A program made the translations under genes and the position numbers. Under the pieces are notes generated by a model that had not been told where the DNA came from, made no database searches, and worked only from the letters and a program-made list of their open reading frames with translations. This document shows, one piece after another, positions 14,093 through 21,540 of a DNA stretch of 64,000 nucleotides. Source of the DNA: JBDUCV01 sp040003255 (lineage in GTDB: Bacteria; Actinomycetota; Actinomycetes; Mycobacteriales; Jatrophihabitantaceae); NCBI GenBank assembly GCA_040003255.1, contig JBDUCV010000001.1, positions 1 to 64,000 of the forward strand, read 5' to 3'. Within the stretch, counting starts at the first letter, position 1. The number at the start of each line of letters is the position of its first letter.

Positions 14093-14896
14093 TTATGCCT
14101 CGGACTTGATCTCCTGGTCGACCTGACCCCGGGCGGCGAGCGCCGCGGCCCGGTCGGCCCGACGCTGCGCGACGATCGCGGTGGCCTCGTCGATCGTCTG
14201 CTGGTCGAGCGGCGAGCTGGCGACCTGGTCGACACCGTGGTACTTCGAGATGTAGGCGTCGAGTTCCGGGCCGGATTCCCATGACGTGATCAAGCAGTAG
14301 CGCGGTTCGGTGCCTGGGTGCCACACGGCATGCCACAGCCGTTGGGTGTCGATGATCGCCTGCGCGCCGGCGGGCAGCGGGATGCGCGTCTCGGTCGACG
14401 GGTCATCGCGTTCCTCGCGCAGGATCATCACCGAGTCGGGGTTGTCGGTCAGATTGAAGAACCCGCGCACGATCCAACCGGTGCCCTCTGGGTTGAGTCG
14501 GTTGTTGTCGTCGCGGTGCAGGTTGTAGACGCAGTCCGAGTATGCGTTTTGCTGCAGCTCGATGACGCGGCACCGGCCGACGTTGGCGCCGGGCTCCTGA
14601 GCGCGGGCGGTGAGGCGCGGCGCGAGCGCGACATTCTTGGCCACCCAGACGCCGTCCTTGTCGGTCTTTGGCGGGGTGTGGTTCCAAAACCCGTTGCACT
14701 CCATGTCGCCGTAAGCGCTGGCCAGCGGAGCGAAGCGGGTCTCGCCGGAGGACTTCCAGTCGACGTACTCGATGTCGAGCCACTCCTGTGGGTCTCGCGA
14801 CTGGTCGTAGCGGTCCAAGGAGACGTAGCCGTTGCGTTCGAAGATCGGCAGCTTGGTGTATTCGGCCTGCGGATCAGTGGCGGTCAGAGTGTCCAT
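14093..14896 (-). CDS. Putative 2OG-Fe(II) oxygenase-like protein
   Basis: I do not recognise this 267-residue protein as a named family member. The middle contains H127-R-D129 in NLHRDDNN, followed about 60 residues later by H189 in RLWHAVWHPG and R199 in EPRYCLI. This H-x-D, distal H and arginine ten residues on is the usual ligand pattern of 2-oxoglutarate/Fe(II) dioxygenases with a jelly-roll fold; GFFNLTDNPDSVMIL and IPLPAGAQAIIDT look like intervening strands. There is no signal peptide or membrane segment; the C-terminus is alanine- and arginine-rich and helical. The ATG is preceded by AGGAGAGG about 16 bases upstream. It lies between a SpoU methyltransferase and pheS. Substrate is unknown. 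A cupin-type role is an alternative. Confidence 0.75.
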   Translation of the reverse strand: MDTLTATDPQAEYTKLPIFERNGYVSLDRYDQSRDPQEWLDIEYVDWKSSGETRFAPLASAYGDMECNGFWNHTPPKTDKDGVWVAKNVALAPRLTARAQEPGANVGRCRVIELQQNAYSDCVYNLHRDDNNRLNPEGTGWIVRGFFNLTDNPDSVMILREERDDPSTETRIPLPAGAQAIIDTQRLWHAVWHPGTEPRYCLITSWESGPELDAYISKYHGVDQVASSPLDQQTIDEATAIVAQRRADRAAALAARGQVDQEIKSEA

Positions 14897-14942
14897 GAAA
14901 GGTGACGCGGTCCTCTCCTGACGTGCTGCGAGTTAGGGAATC

Positions 14943-15725
14943 CTATCGAAGGGAGTGGTGTGCCGCCGCGCTGGCGTAGAGACACACTGCGGCGGCCATT
15001 GCCAGGTTGAGGCTTTCGGCTGCCCCGTAAATCGGCACCCGTACGGCCGCGTCGGCTGCTCGGACGATGTCCTCGGATAGCCCGTGCGCCTCGGTGCCGA
15101 ACAGCCAGAGGGTTCGCTCGGCGAGCGGGGCATCCTGCAGTTCGATGCGGCCCGAACCGGTCGCGGCAAGACATGCCATCCCCGCGGCTCGCGCGGCGCT
15201 GAGTACCTCCTCGGCTGGCGCATCCACCACCACGTCCAGGTGAAACAGGCTGCCCGCTGAGGCCCGCACAGCCTTGCCGTTGTACACATCGACGCCGCTG
15301 CCCACGATCACGATCAGGCCAGCTCCGGCGGCGTCCGCCGTTCGCACGATGGTGCCGAGATTGCCCGGATCGTTGGGCTCCACGAGCGCCACCGCAAGCG
15401 TGGGACGGCGACCGAAAGCGACGCTCAACGCTACGTCGACCCGCTCGCAGACCGCCACCAGGCCCTGCGGGCTGACTGTCTCAGAAAGTGCCGCGGCAGC
15501 CTTGGCGCTCACCTCAGCGACCGGGACATCCGCACCTTCGAGCAGATCACGATGACGATCGAGCGCCGCGGCGGTGGCGAACACCTCGACGACGACGTCG
15601 GGGCGGCGCAGCGCCTCCCGGACCGCTTGCGCTCCTTCGGCGAGGAAACGCCCGGCATCGCGGCGGGCCGAGCGGCGGGTGAGCCGCCGTGCCGCCGCGA
15701 GCCGGGCGTTGCGGTCAGAAATCAA
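14943..15725 (-). CDS. SpoU/TrmH-family RNA 2'-O-methyltransferase
   Basis: It is a SPOUT methyltransferase predicted to methylate a ribose in rRNA or tRNA with S-adenosylmethionine. The 260-residue protein has an N-terminal substrate-binding domain (about 1-95) and a knotted catalytic domain with the three family motifs: [33 protein letters not shown] and [18 protein letters not shown]. The apparent start is TTG at 15725, overlapping the rplT stop, which makes it the distal gene of the infC-rpmI-rplT operon, a frequent position for this family. The target nucleotide cannot be deduced. Confidence 0.92.
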   Translation of the reverse strand: MISDRNARLAAARRLTRRSARRDAGRFLAEGAQAVREALRRPDVVVEVFATAAALDRHRDLLEGADVPVAEVSAKAAAALSETVSPQGLVAVCERVDVALSVAFGRRPTLAVALVEPNDPGNLGTIVRTADAAGAGLIVIVGSGVDVYNGKAVRASAGSLFHLDVVVDAPAEEVLSAARAAGMACLAATGSGRIELQDAPLAERTLWLFGTEAHGLSEDIVRAADAAVRVPIYGAAESLNLAMAAAVCLYASAAAHHSLR

Positions 15726-16120
15726 GCAGCGGAGTTGGATTCGACCGGGCCGCCGACGCCGACCTTGGCTATTTCGGCCTTCGCCACCTCGACCAGGGCC
15801 GCGAAAGCGATCTCGTCGGTGACTGCGAGGTCGGCCAGGACCTTGCGGTCGACCGTGACGCCGGCCAGCCGCAAGCCCTGCACGAAGCGGTTGTAGGTGA
15901 TGTCGTTGGCGCGGGCCGCGGCGTTGATGCGGGTGATCCAGAGCTGGCGGAAATCACCCTTACGCGCCTTGCGGTCGCGGTAGGAGTAGGTCGCCGAATG
16001 GAGCAGCTGCTCCTTGGCCTTGCGGTACAGACGCGAGCGCTGGCCTCGGTAGCCGGAGGCTGCCTCGAGTGTGCTGCGGCGTTTCTTGTGGGCGTTCACT
16101 GCCCGCTTGACGCGTGCCAC
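15722..16120 (-). CDS. rplT: 50S ribosomal protein L20
   Basis: This large-subunit protein is needed for early 50S assembly. The 132-residue sequence starts [15 protein letters not shown] and carries the L20 signature region [17 protein letters not shown]. The C-terminus is slightly extended and acidic relative to E. coli L20, as usual in Actinobacteria. A GAGG ribosome binding site lies just before the ATG. It is the third gene after infC and rpmI. Confidence 0.98.
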   Translation of the reverse strand: MARVKRAVNAHKKRRSTLEAASGYRGQRSRLYRKAKEQLLHSATYSYRDRKARKGDFRQLWITRINAAARANDITYNRFVQGLRLAGVTVDRKVLADLAVTDEIAFAALVEVAKAEIAKVGVGGPVESNSAA

Positions 16121-16140
16121 GGTGGTTCCTCAATGCTCAG

Positions 16141-16160
16141 GCCGCTCTGGTTCGAGCGGC
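16141..16160 (-). promoter_or_regulatory. Small hairpin between rpmI and rplT
   Basis: GCCGCTC pairs perfectly with GAGCGGC around a six-base loop in the 59-base spacer before rplT. It could modulate rplT translation or weaken transcription. I have no direct evidence for either. Confidence 0.4.
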
Positions 16161-16179
16161 GGGGTGACGGGATGTCGGG

Positions 16180-16374
16180 TCAGCGCCCGAGCAGCTTCTT
16201 CACGCGCGGTGCGTCGACAGCAGCGATCTCCTTGGTACCGGTGAGTCGACGGGTCAGCTTCGACGGCTTGCGCTCGAGCAGGTGACGCTTGCCGGCACGT
16301 TCGACCAGCAGCTTGCCGGTGCCAGTCACCTTCACGCGCTTCTTCATCCCGCTGTGGGTCTTGTTCTTGGGCAT
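16180..16374 (-). CDS. rpmI: 50S ribosomal protein L35
   Basis: This 64-residue basic protein begins MPKNKTHSGMKKRVKVTGTG, the classic L35 start, and ends in a lysine/arginine-rich segment. It is a structural part of the 50S subunit. It is 22 bases beyond infC and 59 bases before rplT, in the universally conserved infC-rpmI-rplT order, so the three are almost certainly co-transcribed and stoichiometrically controlled. Confidence 0.98.
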   Translation of the reverse strand: MPKNKTHSGMKKRVKVTGTGKLLVERAGKRHLLERKPSKLTRRLTGTKEIAAVDAPRVKKLLGR

Positions 16375-16396
16375 CGGACGGTGTCCTTCGGTTGTC

Positions 16397-16957
16397 TCAA
16401 GCCAGTTGGCTGTCAGGGGCGTCCCTAGACACCCGGGTGATCTTCGTACTGCGGTGCGGTGCTACGACCATGATCATGTTTCGCCCGTCCTGCTTCGGCG
16501 CGGCCTCGACGAAGCCGAGCTCGGCGATGTCCTCGGCCAGCCGCTGCAGCAGCCGAAACCCGAGCTCGGGACGGGACTGCTCACGGCCGCGGAACATGAT
16601 CGTGACCTTCACCTTGTCGCCCTGCTTGAGAAATCGCTCGACGTGACCCTTCTTGGTCTCGTAGTCGTGCGAGTCGATCTTCGGGCGGAGCTTCATCTCT
16701 TTGATGACGGTGAGTGCCTGGTTGCGCCGGGCCTCGCGTGCCTTCTGCGCGCTCTCGTACTTGAACTTGCCGTAGTCCATGAGCTTGCAGACGGGCGGAC
16801 GGGCCATCGGAGCGACCTCGACCAGATCCAGATCGGACTCGGCGGCGAGTTCGAGGGCCTTGCCGATCGGCACGATGCCAACCTGCTCACCCTCGGGGCC
16901 GACGAGCCGGACCTCGGGAACACGGATCCGGTCATTGATCCTGGGTTCGGAGCTGAT
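16397..16957 (-). CDS. infC: Translation initiation factor IF-3 (ATC start)
   Basis: IF-3 binds the 30S subunit and enforces correct start-codon choice. The protein has the N-domain ([20 protein letters not shown]), the lysine-rich linker [19 protein letters not shown] and the C-domain with [18 protein letters not shown] place the start at an ATC codon (16957-16955), four bases after the perfect AAGGAGG at 16962-16968, giving (M)SSEPRIND and 186 residues. Mycobacterial IF-3 begins at the same alignment position. Upstream in-frame ATG at 16975 precedes the Shine-Dalgarno and cannot use it. A rare start codon is the known basis of IF-3 autoregulation. Confidence 0.95.
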   Translation of the reverse strand: MSSEPRINDRIRVPEVRLVGPEGEQVGIVPIGKALELAAESDLDLVEVAPMARPPVCKLMDYGKFKYESAQKAREARRNQALTVIKEMKLRPKIDSHDYETKKGHVERFLKQGDKVKVTIMFRGREQSRPELGFRLLQRLAEDIAELGFVEAAPKQDGRNMIMVVAPHRSTKITRVSRDAPDSQLA

Positions 16958-16968
16958 GGGACCTCCTT
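16955..16968 (-). promoter_or_regulatory. infC ribosome binding site and ATC start codon
   Basis: AAGGAGGT (16961-16968) is followed by CCC and then ATC AGC TCC GAA. The nearest canonical start codon lies upstream of the Shine-Dalgarno. This arrangement decides the infC start. Confidence 0.75.
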
Positions 16969-17016
16969 GGGTCATACGTTCGTGAAACGTGCTTGCCGCG
17001 TGGGCCGATGATGCGG

Positions 17017-17050
17017 AAGGCCCCGCTGCGCCGATGCGCACGGGGCCCTT
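17017..17050 (-). promoter_or_regulatory. GC-rich hairpin in the infC leader
   Basis: GGCCCCG plus TGCGC (17019-17030) pairs with GCGCA plus CGGGGCC (17036-17047) with one bulged base, and the stem can extend outward with an AAGG/CCTT pair to 17017-17050. On the RNA strand it is followed by GGGGCCTTCC. It resembles an attenuator or terminator stem about 60 bases before the infC start. Confidence 0.6.
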
Positions 17051-17056
17051 CACCGA

Positions 17057-17126
17057 CCGGTCCGCCCTGCCGTCGGCCGCGGATGCGGCGGGACGCCACG
17101 GGCGCGATGCCCGAGGGGCGGACCGG
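17057..17126 (-). promoter_or_regulatory. Three-way-junction RNA element in the infC leader
   Basis: An outer ten-pair stem (CCGGTCCGCC 17057-17066 with GGCGGACCGG 17117-17126) encloses two perfect hairpins: GCCGC/GCGGC at 17076-17089 and CGGGC/GCCCG at 17099-17113. This is far more structure than expected by chance and lies in the transcribed leader of infC-rpmI-rplT. It may be a protein-binding or attenuation element for IF-3 or L20. Confidence 0.65.
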
Positions 17127-17234
17127 ACCCGGCGCACCGATCACGCTGGTGGCACGGGTGGGAGGCTGTGGTCTGGATGACCGCGGGCTTCCGCTTGCAC
17201 ACCCCCGCGTGTTGCGGAGGCTGGTCGCAATGAC

Positions 17235-17264
17235 AGGGTAACAGCGTGCCGCACACAGACCCAA
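17235..17264 (-). promoter_or_regulatory. Candidate promoter of infC-rpmI-rplT
   Basis: On the minus strand TTGGGT (17259-17264) and TACCCT (17235-17240) are separated by 18 bases, a good match to an actinobacterial housekeeping promoter. Transcription would begin near 17228, giving a leader of about 270 bases that includes both structured elements. Confidence 0.5.
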
Positions 17265-17713
17265 CTGTCGGAACCGCAGGATCCTCGCAACGGGTTTCTG
17301 CAAAGACCGCGACTGACTTGGTACCGAGCGCTCCCGGCAGCACGTCGCGTCCGCACCCGTCTGACGGCATCCCGCTGCCGAATCACGGCTTCGAGACACT
17401 GGACGACGTGCCGGTGCGCGACCTGGCCGAGATCCCGGCCGTCGAGGTCATCAGCCGAGCGGCAGTCATGCTGATGAGCGCCTCCGCCGAAAAACTCGGG
17501 ATGGCTCCAGATGGTGAGCCGCGTCTGGACCTCGACGAAGCACGTCGACTGATCACCGCCCTAGCCGGGCTGGTCGCCTCGGCGCAGGACTTCCTCGGCA
17601 TCCATCGTCAGCCGCTGCGCGACGGAGTGAAGACCCTGCAGGCTGCTTTCCGGGAGGCCTCGTCCTATCCGGACGAGCCCGGTGAGGGACCGGGCGAGAA
17701 ACTCCTGCGCTAG
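17246..17713 (+). CDS. DUF1844 family protein
   Basis: This 155-residue protein has a variable, proline- and serine-rich N-terminus (about 1-55) followed by the DUF1844 core: VRDLAEIPAVEVISRAAVML, a helical middle, and LDEARRLITALAGLVASAQ. The function is unknown. Members are small, cytoplasmic, probably all-helical proteins found next to infC in many Actinobacteria, and this gene is divergent from infC exactly in that place. The apparent start is GTG at 17246. That start lies inside the candidate infC promoter region, so the two divergent genes share control DNA. A downstream methionine start is not available before the core. Confidence 0.88.
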   Translation: MPHTDPTVGTAGSSQRVSAKTATDLVPSAPGSTSRPHPSDGIPLPNHGFETLDDVPVRDLAEIPAVEVISRAAVMLMSASAEKLGMAPDGEPRLDLDEARRLITALAGLVASAQDFLGIHRQPLRDGVKTLQAAFREASSYPDEPGEGPGEKLLR

Positions 17714-17754
17714 AGGTTGCGCTTAATCCGCCGTCGCGCGCCGCACCGAACGGT

Positions 17755-18213
17755 TCAGCGCTCCCGGCGCGATTGTGCGAACAGCGCGCGCAGCCCGCGC
17801 ATCACGGCGACCGCGCGGTCGCGGTCGTAGCGCTGGACGGCGTAAAGCGCCACCGTCTCGTCGCCGGGCAGCACCAACCGGGCGAACCGCAGCCGGTCCG
17901 GGAACTCCACCCCGACCACCAAGGTCCAGGGCACCCGGCGATAGCCGCCGAGGTAGGCGCGGGTGCGTACCTCCTGGGTGTCCGCCTCGAGCCTGGGGCG
18001 GGTCGGCAACAAGGCCGTACCGGCCAGGATGAGCCCCACTACAGCGGTGCCAATCTGATCCCTGATCCCGAAATGTGCACCGGCGTCTGCGTGCCGCATC
18101 ACGACGGCGGTGACGCCGAAGACGACGGCTATAACTACCGACGCCGCGATCGCGATGCCGCCGGTACGTCGCGGTCGGGCAGTGACCACCAGATCGGTGG
18201 CGGCGTCGCTCAT
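17755..18213 (-). CDS. PH-domain-like membrane protein
   Basis: The 152-residue protein has two predicted membrane helices near residues 18-40 and 52-70, followed by a PH-like beta domain containing RAYLGGYRRVPWTLVVGVEF and a charged C-terminus ending QSRRER. Proteins of this kind are routinely encoded after hisG in Actinobacteria (a similar gene, Rv2120c, follows hisG in M. tuberculosis), but no function is established. The ATG at 18213 gives an ATGA overlap with hisG, so the two are coupled. The stop is convergent with the DUF1844 gene, 41 bases away. Confidence 0.82.
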   Translation of the reverse strand: MSDAATDLVVTARPRRTGGIAIAASVVIAVVFGVTAVVMRHADAGAHFGIRDQIGTAVVGLILAGTALLPTRPRLEADTQEVRTRAYLGGYRRVPWTLVVGVEFPDRLRFARLVLPGDETVALYAVQRYDRDRAVAVMRGLRALFAQSRRER

Positions 18214-19055
18214 AGCCGGCACGCGTGGATATCGGTGACCAGGATGCCGCGAGCGCCGAGATCCCACAGCTCGTCCATGATCCGGTTGGTGTCCGCGCGC
18301 GGCACCATTGAGCGCACGGCCGACCAGCCTTGTTGGTGCAGAGGTGACACGGTCGGAGATTCGATGCCGGGGGTGATCGCCACCGCCTTCTCCACTAGGT
18401 CGTCGCGGATGTCGTAATCCATCAATATGTACTGGCGGGCGATGATCACGCCCTGCAGCCGACGGACGAGCTGCTCGACACGCGCCGCGGTGTCGGCGCC
18501 GAGCCGACGAATCAACACCGCCTCGCTCCGCAAAATCGGATCGCCGAACACCGCCAACCCGGCGGCGCGCAGCGTGCTACCTGTCGACACCACGTCAGCT
18601 ATGACATCCGCGACGTCAAGACGAACGGCGGTCTCGACCGCGCCGTCCAGCCGGATCACCGTCGCCGAGACTCGGTGCTGCGCCAGATAAGACTCGACTA
18701 CTCCTGGGTACGCGGTCGCGATACGTATCCCGGCGAGATCGGCCACGCTGTTCGCCGCGCCGGGTAGTCCGGCGAAGCGGAAGGTGGCGCGAGCGAAGCC
18801 CAGCGGCAGGATTGCTTCGGCAGCCGCGCCGGAGTCGAGCAGCAAATCCTGGCCGGTGATGCCGACGTCGAGCTGACCCGAACCCACGTAAATGGCGATG
18901 TCACGGGGGCGCAGGAAAAAGAATTCGGTGTCGTTGTCGACATCGAGCAGGGCGAGTTCGCGATTGTCGGATCGCTGGCGGTAACCCGCCTCGGCGAGGA
19001 TCTGGCTGGCCGGTTCGGCGAGCGAGCCCTTGTTCGGGACGGCAATGCGAAGCAT
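18210..19055 (-). CDS. hisG: ATP phosphoribosyltransferase (long form)
   Basis: HisG joins ATP and PRPP in the first, histidine-inhibited step of histidine synthesis. The 281-residue length and C-terminal ACT-like regulatory domain (about 205-281) show that this is the hexameric long form, which does not need HisZ. The N-terminal domain starts LRIAVPNKGSLAEP and the PRPP loop is in DVVSTGSTLRAAGL. It is 35 bases after hisE, so the first two steps of histidine synthesis are paired here, with the rest of the pathway elsewhere. Confidence 0.96.
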   Translation of the reverse strand: MLRIAVPNKGSLAEPASQILAEAGYRQRSDNRELALLDVDNDTEFFFLRPRDIAIYVGSGQLDVGITGQDLLLDSGAAAEAILPLGFARATFRFAGLPGAANSVADLAGIRIATAYPGVVESYLAQHRVSATVIRLDGAVETAVRLDVADVIADVVSTGSTLRAAGLAVFGDPILRSEAVLIRRLGADTAARVEQLVRRLQGVIIARQYILMDYDIRDDLVEKAVAITPGIESPTVSPLHQQGWSAVRSMVPRADTNRIMDELWDLGARGILVTDIHACRL

Positions 19056-19090
19056 GGGGTACCTGTCGGGTCGGTGGACGGTGGGCGGCC

Positions 19091-19354
19091 CTACAGATGT
19101 CGGTACACGTCGTCGAGGGTGAGCCCGCGTCCCAACATGATCACCTGCACCCGGTACAGCAGTTGGCTGATCTCCTGGGCGGTGCGCTCCGGCGATTCGT
19201 ATTCCGCGGCCATCCAGACCTCGGCGGCCTCCTCGATCACCTTCTTGCCCTGCGTGTGCACGCCGGCGTCCAGCGCGTCGACGGTCGCCGAGCCTGCCGG
19301 GCGGACATGCTGGCGCTCCGCGAGCTCGGCGAACAGCTGGTCGAAGGTCTTCAT
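19091..19354 (-). CDS. hisE: Phosphoribosyl-ATP pyrophosphatase
   Basis: HisE hydrolyses phosphoribosyl-ATP to phosphoribosyl-AMP in the second step of histidine synthesis. The 87-residue protein is a stand-alone MazG-like enzyme with the metal-binding helices [18 protein letters not shown] and [18 protein letters not shown]. The ATG at 19354 begins [15 protein letters not shown], the standard family start. The 19 upstream in-frame codons are proline- and glycine-rich and were rejected. The 178 bases before it contain no gene I can support. Confidence 0.94.
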   Translation of the reverse strand: MKTFDQLFAELAERQHVRPAGSATVDALDAGVHTQGKKVIEEAAEVWMAAEYESPERTAQEISQLLYRVQVIMLGRGLTLDDVYRHL

Positions 19355-19532
19355 AACGCTGTCGAGCCTACCGGCCGGGCCGACGGCACTAGGGTGCTCA
19401 GGCATGCGCACTGGCGCGTTTCTCTCCTGATCGTCGATGGCGTGGCGTCCATCGCGCTCGACGCCGAAGATTGCGTTCTTCAGCGACCACCCGCCTCAGC
19501 CGGACGTGGTCATCGTGGGTGCCTGGCGCTGA

Positions 19533-20936
19533 TCAGGATCCGCTGGGACATGGCGGATACAGCGCCCGGGTCGGGAAATGCGCCTGGTCGGCGTAGGCGG
19601 TCGGATCGGTGAAGCGGCAGCCGTATGTCGGTGCCGCGACGAGTGTGGGATTCGTGACGTCATCACCCGCTGGCCGCGCTGCGGCGCGGGCCTTCGCGCC
19701 CTTGGCCTGCACCCACCCTTGCAGATCGGTCCATGCCCGGCCGACTTCGGTCGGCGTGTATTCGCAGTGGCCGGCCTCGCGGATGGCGCGTTGCACGAGC
19801 AGCTTCGACTCGCCGCTGGCCCCGACCTCGCTGCTGTAGATCTGCTCCATCGAGAACGGCACGAACATGTCGCCGAGACCGTGCAGCGTGAGTACCGGGA
19901 CGTGGGGCTTGCCGAGGATCCGCGGGATCTGGATTAGCTTGGTGGTCTGCCGGGACCAAGGGTCGGCCGCCGGTACGCGCTGTACGGTCGCGTCCAGGTT
20001 GACCGGGTAGTTCGGGACGTAGGACCGTCCGACGTTCTGCGCGACACGTCCGGGGTTCTGCGCGAGTGTGCCGCCGTTGTCGGGCGTGAGCAGGCTGAAC
20101 AGGAAGTTCTTCCAGACGGCGAACGAGGCGGTGTCGCCGGGCCGAGGGCCACCGGAGCGGTTGATCGTCACGTCGCGCAGCTGCTTGCCCAGGGCGTTGG
20201 TGGTATCCGGCCCGCCGGGTGTCAGCCCGTCGAGACCGAGGGCGTGCTGGATCGTCGGCACAACCGCGGTCAGGTAGTTGGCGGGCGGAGGGTAGGCGCG
20301 AATGCCGGCGAGATCCTGAGCGACCAGGTTGTAGTCGAGGAAGAAGTCGAAAAGCCTGTTGTCGCCGAGGACGCCGCACATCGGCATCGCCCCGGAATAG
20401 AACATCGGGTATTGCTCCAGCGACCGGCCGATGACGTGCCCGCCCATCGACACGCCGACGATGTAGGTCTGCTTGGGCTGCCTGTGCAGCAGGCGCGCCG
20501 AGTACCTAGCAAGGTCGTGCGTCGAGATCACGCCGGCAGCGACGTCGTATCCGTTGTCGTAGTAGCTCGATGCCGCCCAGGCGTAGCCCTCGTTGGCAAA
20601 GGTCTGCCGCAGGCCGTACCCGGGTGGGTCGACCGTCAGCACGGTGCCCTGACCGCGGTACCCGTGCGCCCATAGAACCAGTTGGCCATTCCAATGCGGC
20701 GGTACCTCCAGGTCGAACGCCGCGTGGTTGAACACCCCCTGGATGACCTTGGTCGGCTGTCCCGCGACGGTGATGGGGGCAAGCGGCGGGTTGGAGATGG
20801 TGTAACCGGGCAGCGGCTGGGATCCAGTTCGGTCCGAGGTGGCATCGGCCGCCCCGGCGGAGGGCCCGACGAGGGCTACTACGAGGGTCGCGGCTGCGAG
20901 CACCGCGGCGGACGGCTTGAACAGATGTATGTGCAC
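19533..20936 (-). CDS. Secreted alpha/beta hydrolase
   Basis: This 467-residue protein has a Sec signal peptide (residues 1 to about 30, hydrophobic AVLAAATLVVALVG, likely cleavage after AGA). It then shows an alpha/beta-hydrolase core with the nucleophile elbow GVSMGG (S163), an acid in LTLHGLGDMFVP and the histidine in REAGHCEYTP. An HGYRGQG oxyanion region lies near residue 91. It is probably an extracellular esterase or lipase-like enzyme; the closest general resemblance is to tannase/feruloyl-esterase-like or PHB-depolymerase-like hydrolases. The GTG start is supported by AAGGAG seven bases upstream. It separates ribH from hisE, which are neighbours in some relatives, so it may be an insertion. 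Confidence 0.82.
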   Translation of the reverse strand: MHIHLFKPSAAVLAAATLVVALVGPSAGAADATSDRTGSQPLPGYTISNPPLAPITVAGQPTKVIQGVFNHAAFDLEVPPHWNGQLVLWAHGYRGQGTVLTVDPPGYGLRQTFANEGYAWAASSYYDNGYDVAAGVISTHDLARYSARLLHRQPKQTYIVGVSMGGHVIGRSLEQYPMFYSGAMPMCGVLGDNRLFDFFLDYNLVAQDLAGIRAYPPPANYLTAVVPTIQHALGLDGLTPGGPDTTNALGKQLRDVTINRSGGPRPGDTASFAVWKNFLFSLLTPDNGGTLAQNPGRVAQNVGRSYVPNYPVNLDATVQRVPAADPWSRQTTKLIQIPRILGKPHVPVLTLHGLGDMFVPFSMEQIYSSEVGASGESKLLVQRAIREAGHCEYTPTEVGRAWTDLQGWVQAKGAKARAAARPAGDDVTNPTLVAAPTYGCRFTDPTAYADQAHFPTRALYPPCPSGS

Positions 20937-20991
20937 CCCGTGACTCCTTATGGCTTTGCGGATCGAACGATCGCCGCCGGACCAAGCTAGC

Positions 20992-21026
20992 CCGAAAGCA
21001 GGCGCTCGGAAAGGTCGGCTTTTCGG
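20992..21026 (-). terminator. Possible terminator after ribH
   Basis: CCGAAAGC (20992-20999) pairs with GCTTTTCGG (21018-21026) with one bulged base, between the ribH stop and the secreted hydrolase. The stem is modest and lacks a clear U-tract. Confidence 0.35.
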
Positions 21027-21050
21027 CAGGATGTGCGGTCCGGCCGGGAG

Positions 21051-21533
21051 CTAACAGGGGCCGTACGGGGTGAGCGTGACGGCCGTGGACAACGCCGCTG
21101 CGGCCGCCTCGTAGCCCTTATCCTCCTTCGAGCCAGGCAGGCCGGCCCGGTCCAGGGCTTGTTCCTCCGAATCGCAGGTGAGCACCCCGAAGCCGATGGG
21201 AACACCGGTGCGCTGGGCCACCAGGGTGAGTCCGGTCGTCGCGGCCGCGCAGACGTACTCGAAGTGCGGGGTGCCGCCACGAATCACCACGCCGAGAGCG
21301 ACGATCGCGTCGACGCCGGTGGCCGCCAGCCGCGATGCCGCGACGGTGAGTTCGAACGTCCCTGGCACCCGCACGACGGTGACGTCGGCGACCTGCGAAT
21401 CGGCCAGCGCGCGCCGTGCGCCGGCGAGCAGTCCGTCCATAACGGTGGTGTGCCACTGGGCGGCGATCACCGCGACCCGTAGTTCCGCCGCACCCGGCAC
21501 CGCTGCGAGCGCGGGCGCCCCGAGGCCGCTCAC
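21051..21533 (-). CDS. ribH: 6,7-dimethyl-8-ribityllumazine synthase
   Basis: It condenses the ribitylaminouracil intermediate with dihydroxybutanone phosphate to form lumazine, usually as a pentamer or 60-mer capsid. The 160-residue protein has [30 protein letters not shown] and the substrate-site [16 protein letters not shown] with the catalytic histidine. Its GTG start lies seven bases beyond the ribBA stop, the last gene of the rib operon. The C-terminal [15 protein letters not shown] helix is normal. Confidence 0.95.
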   Translation of the reverse strand: MSGLGAPALAAVPGAAELRVAVIAAQWHTTVMDGLLAGARRALADSQVADVTVVRVPGTFELTVAASRLAATGVDAIVALGVVIRGGTPHFEYVCAAATTGLTLVAQRTGVPIGFGVLTCDSEEQALDRAGLPGSKEDKGYEAAAAALSTAVTLTPYGPC

Positions 21534-21540
21534 CGGCTCC

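Noticed and set aside
13990..14235. 82-codon N-terminal extension of pheS
   Set aside because: It crosses the strong hairpin and the oxygenase-like gene and has no PheS similarity.
19404..19532. Possible HAD-hydrolase-like remnant on the plus strand (LIVDGV stretch)
   Set aside because: The frame is broken and the resemblance is too short to support a call.
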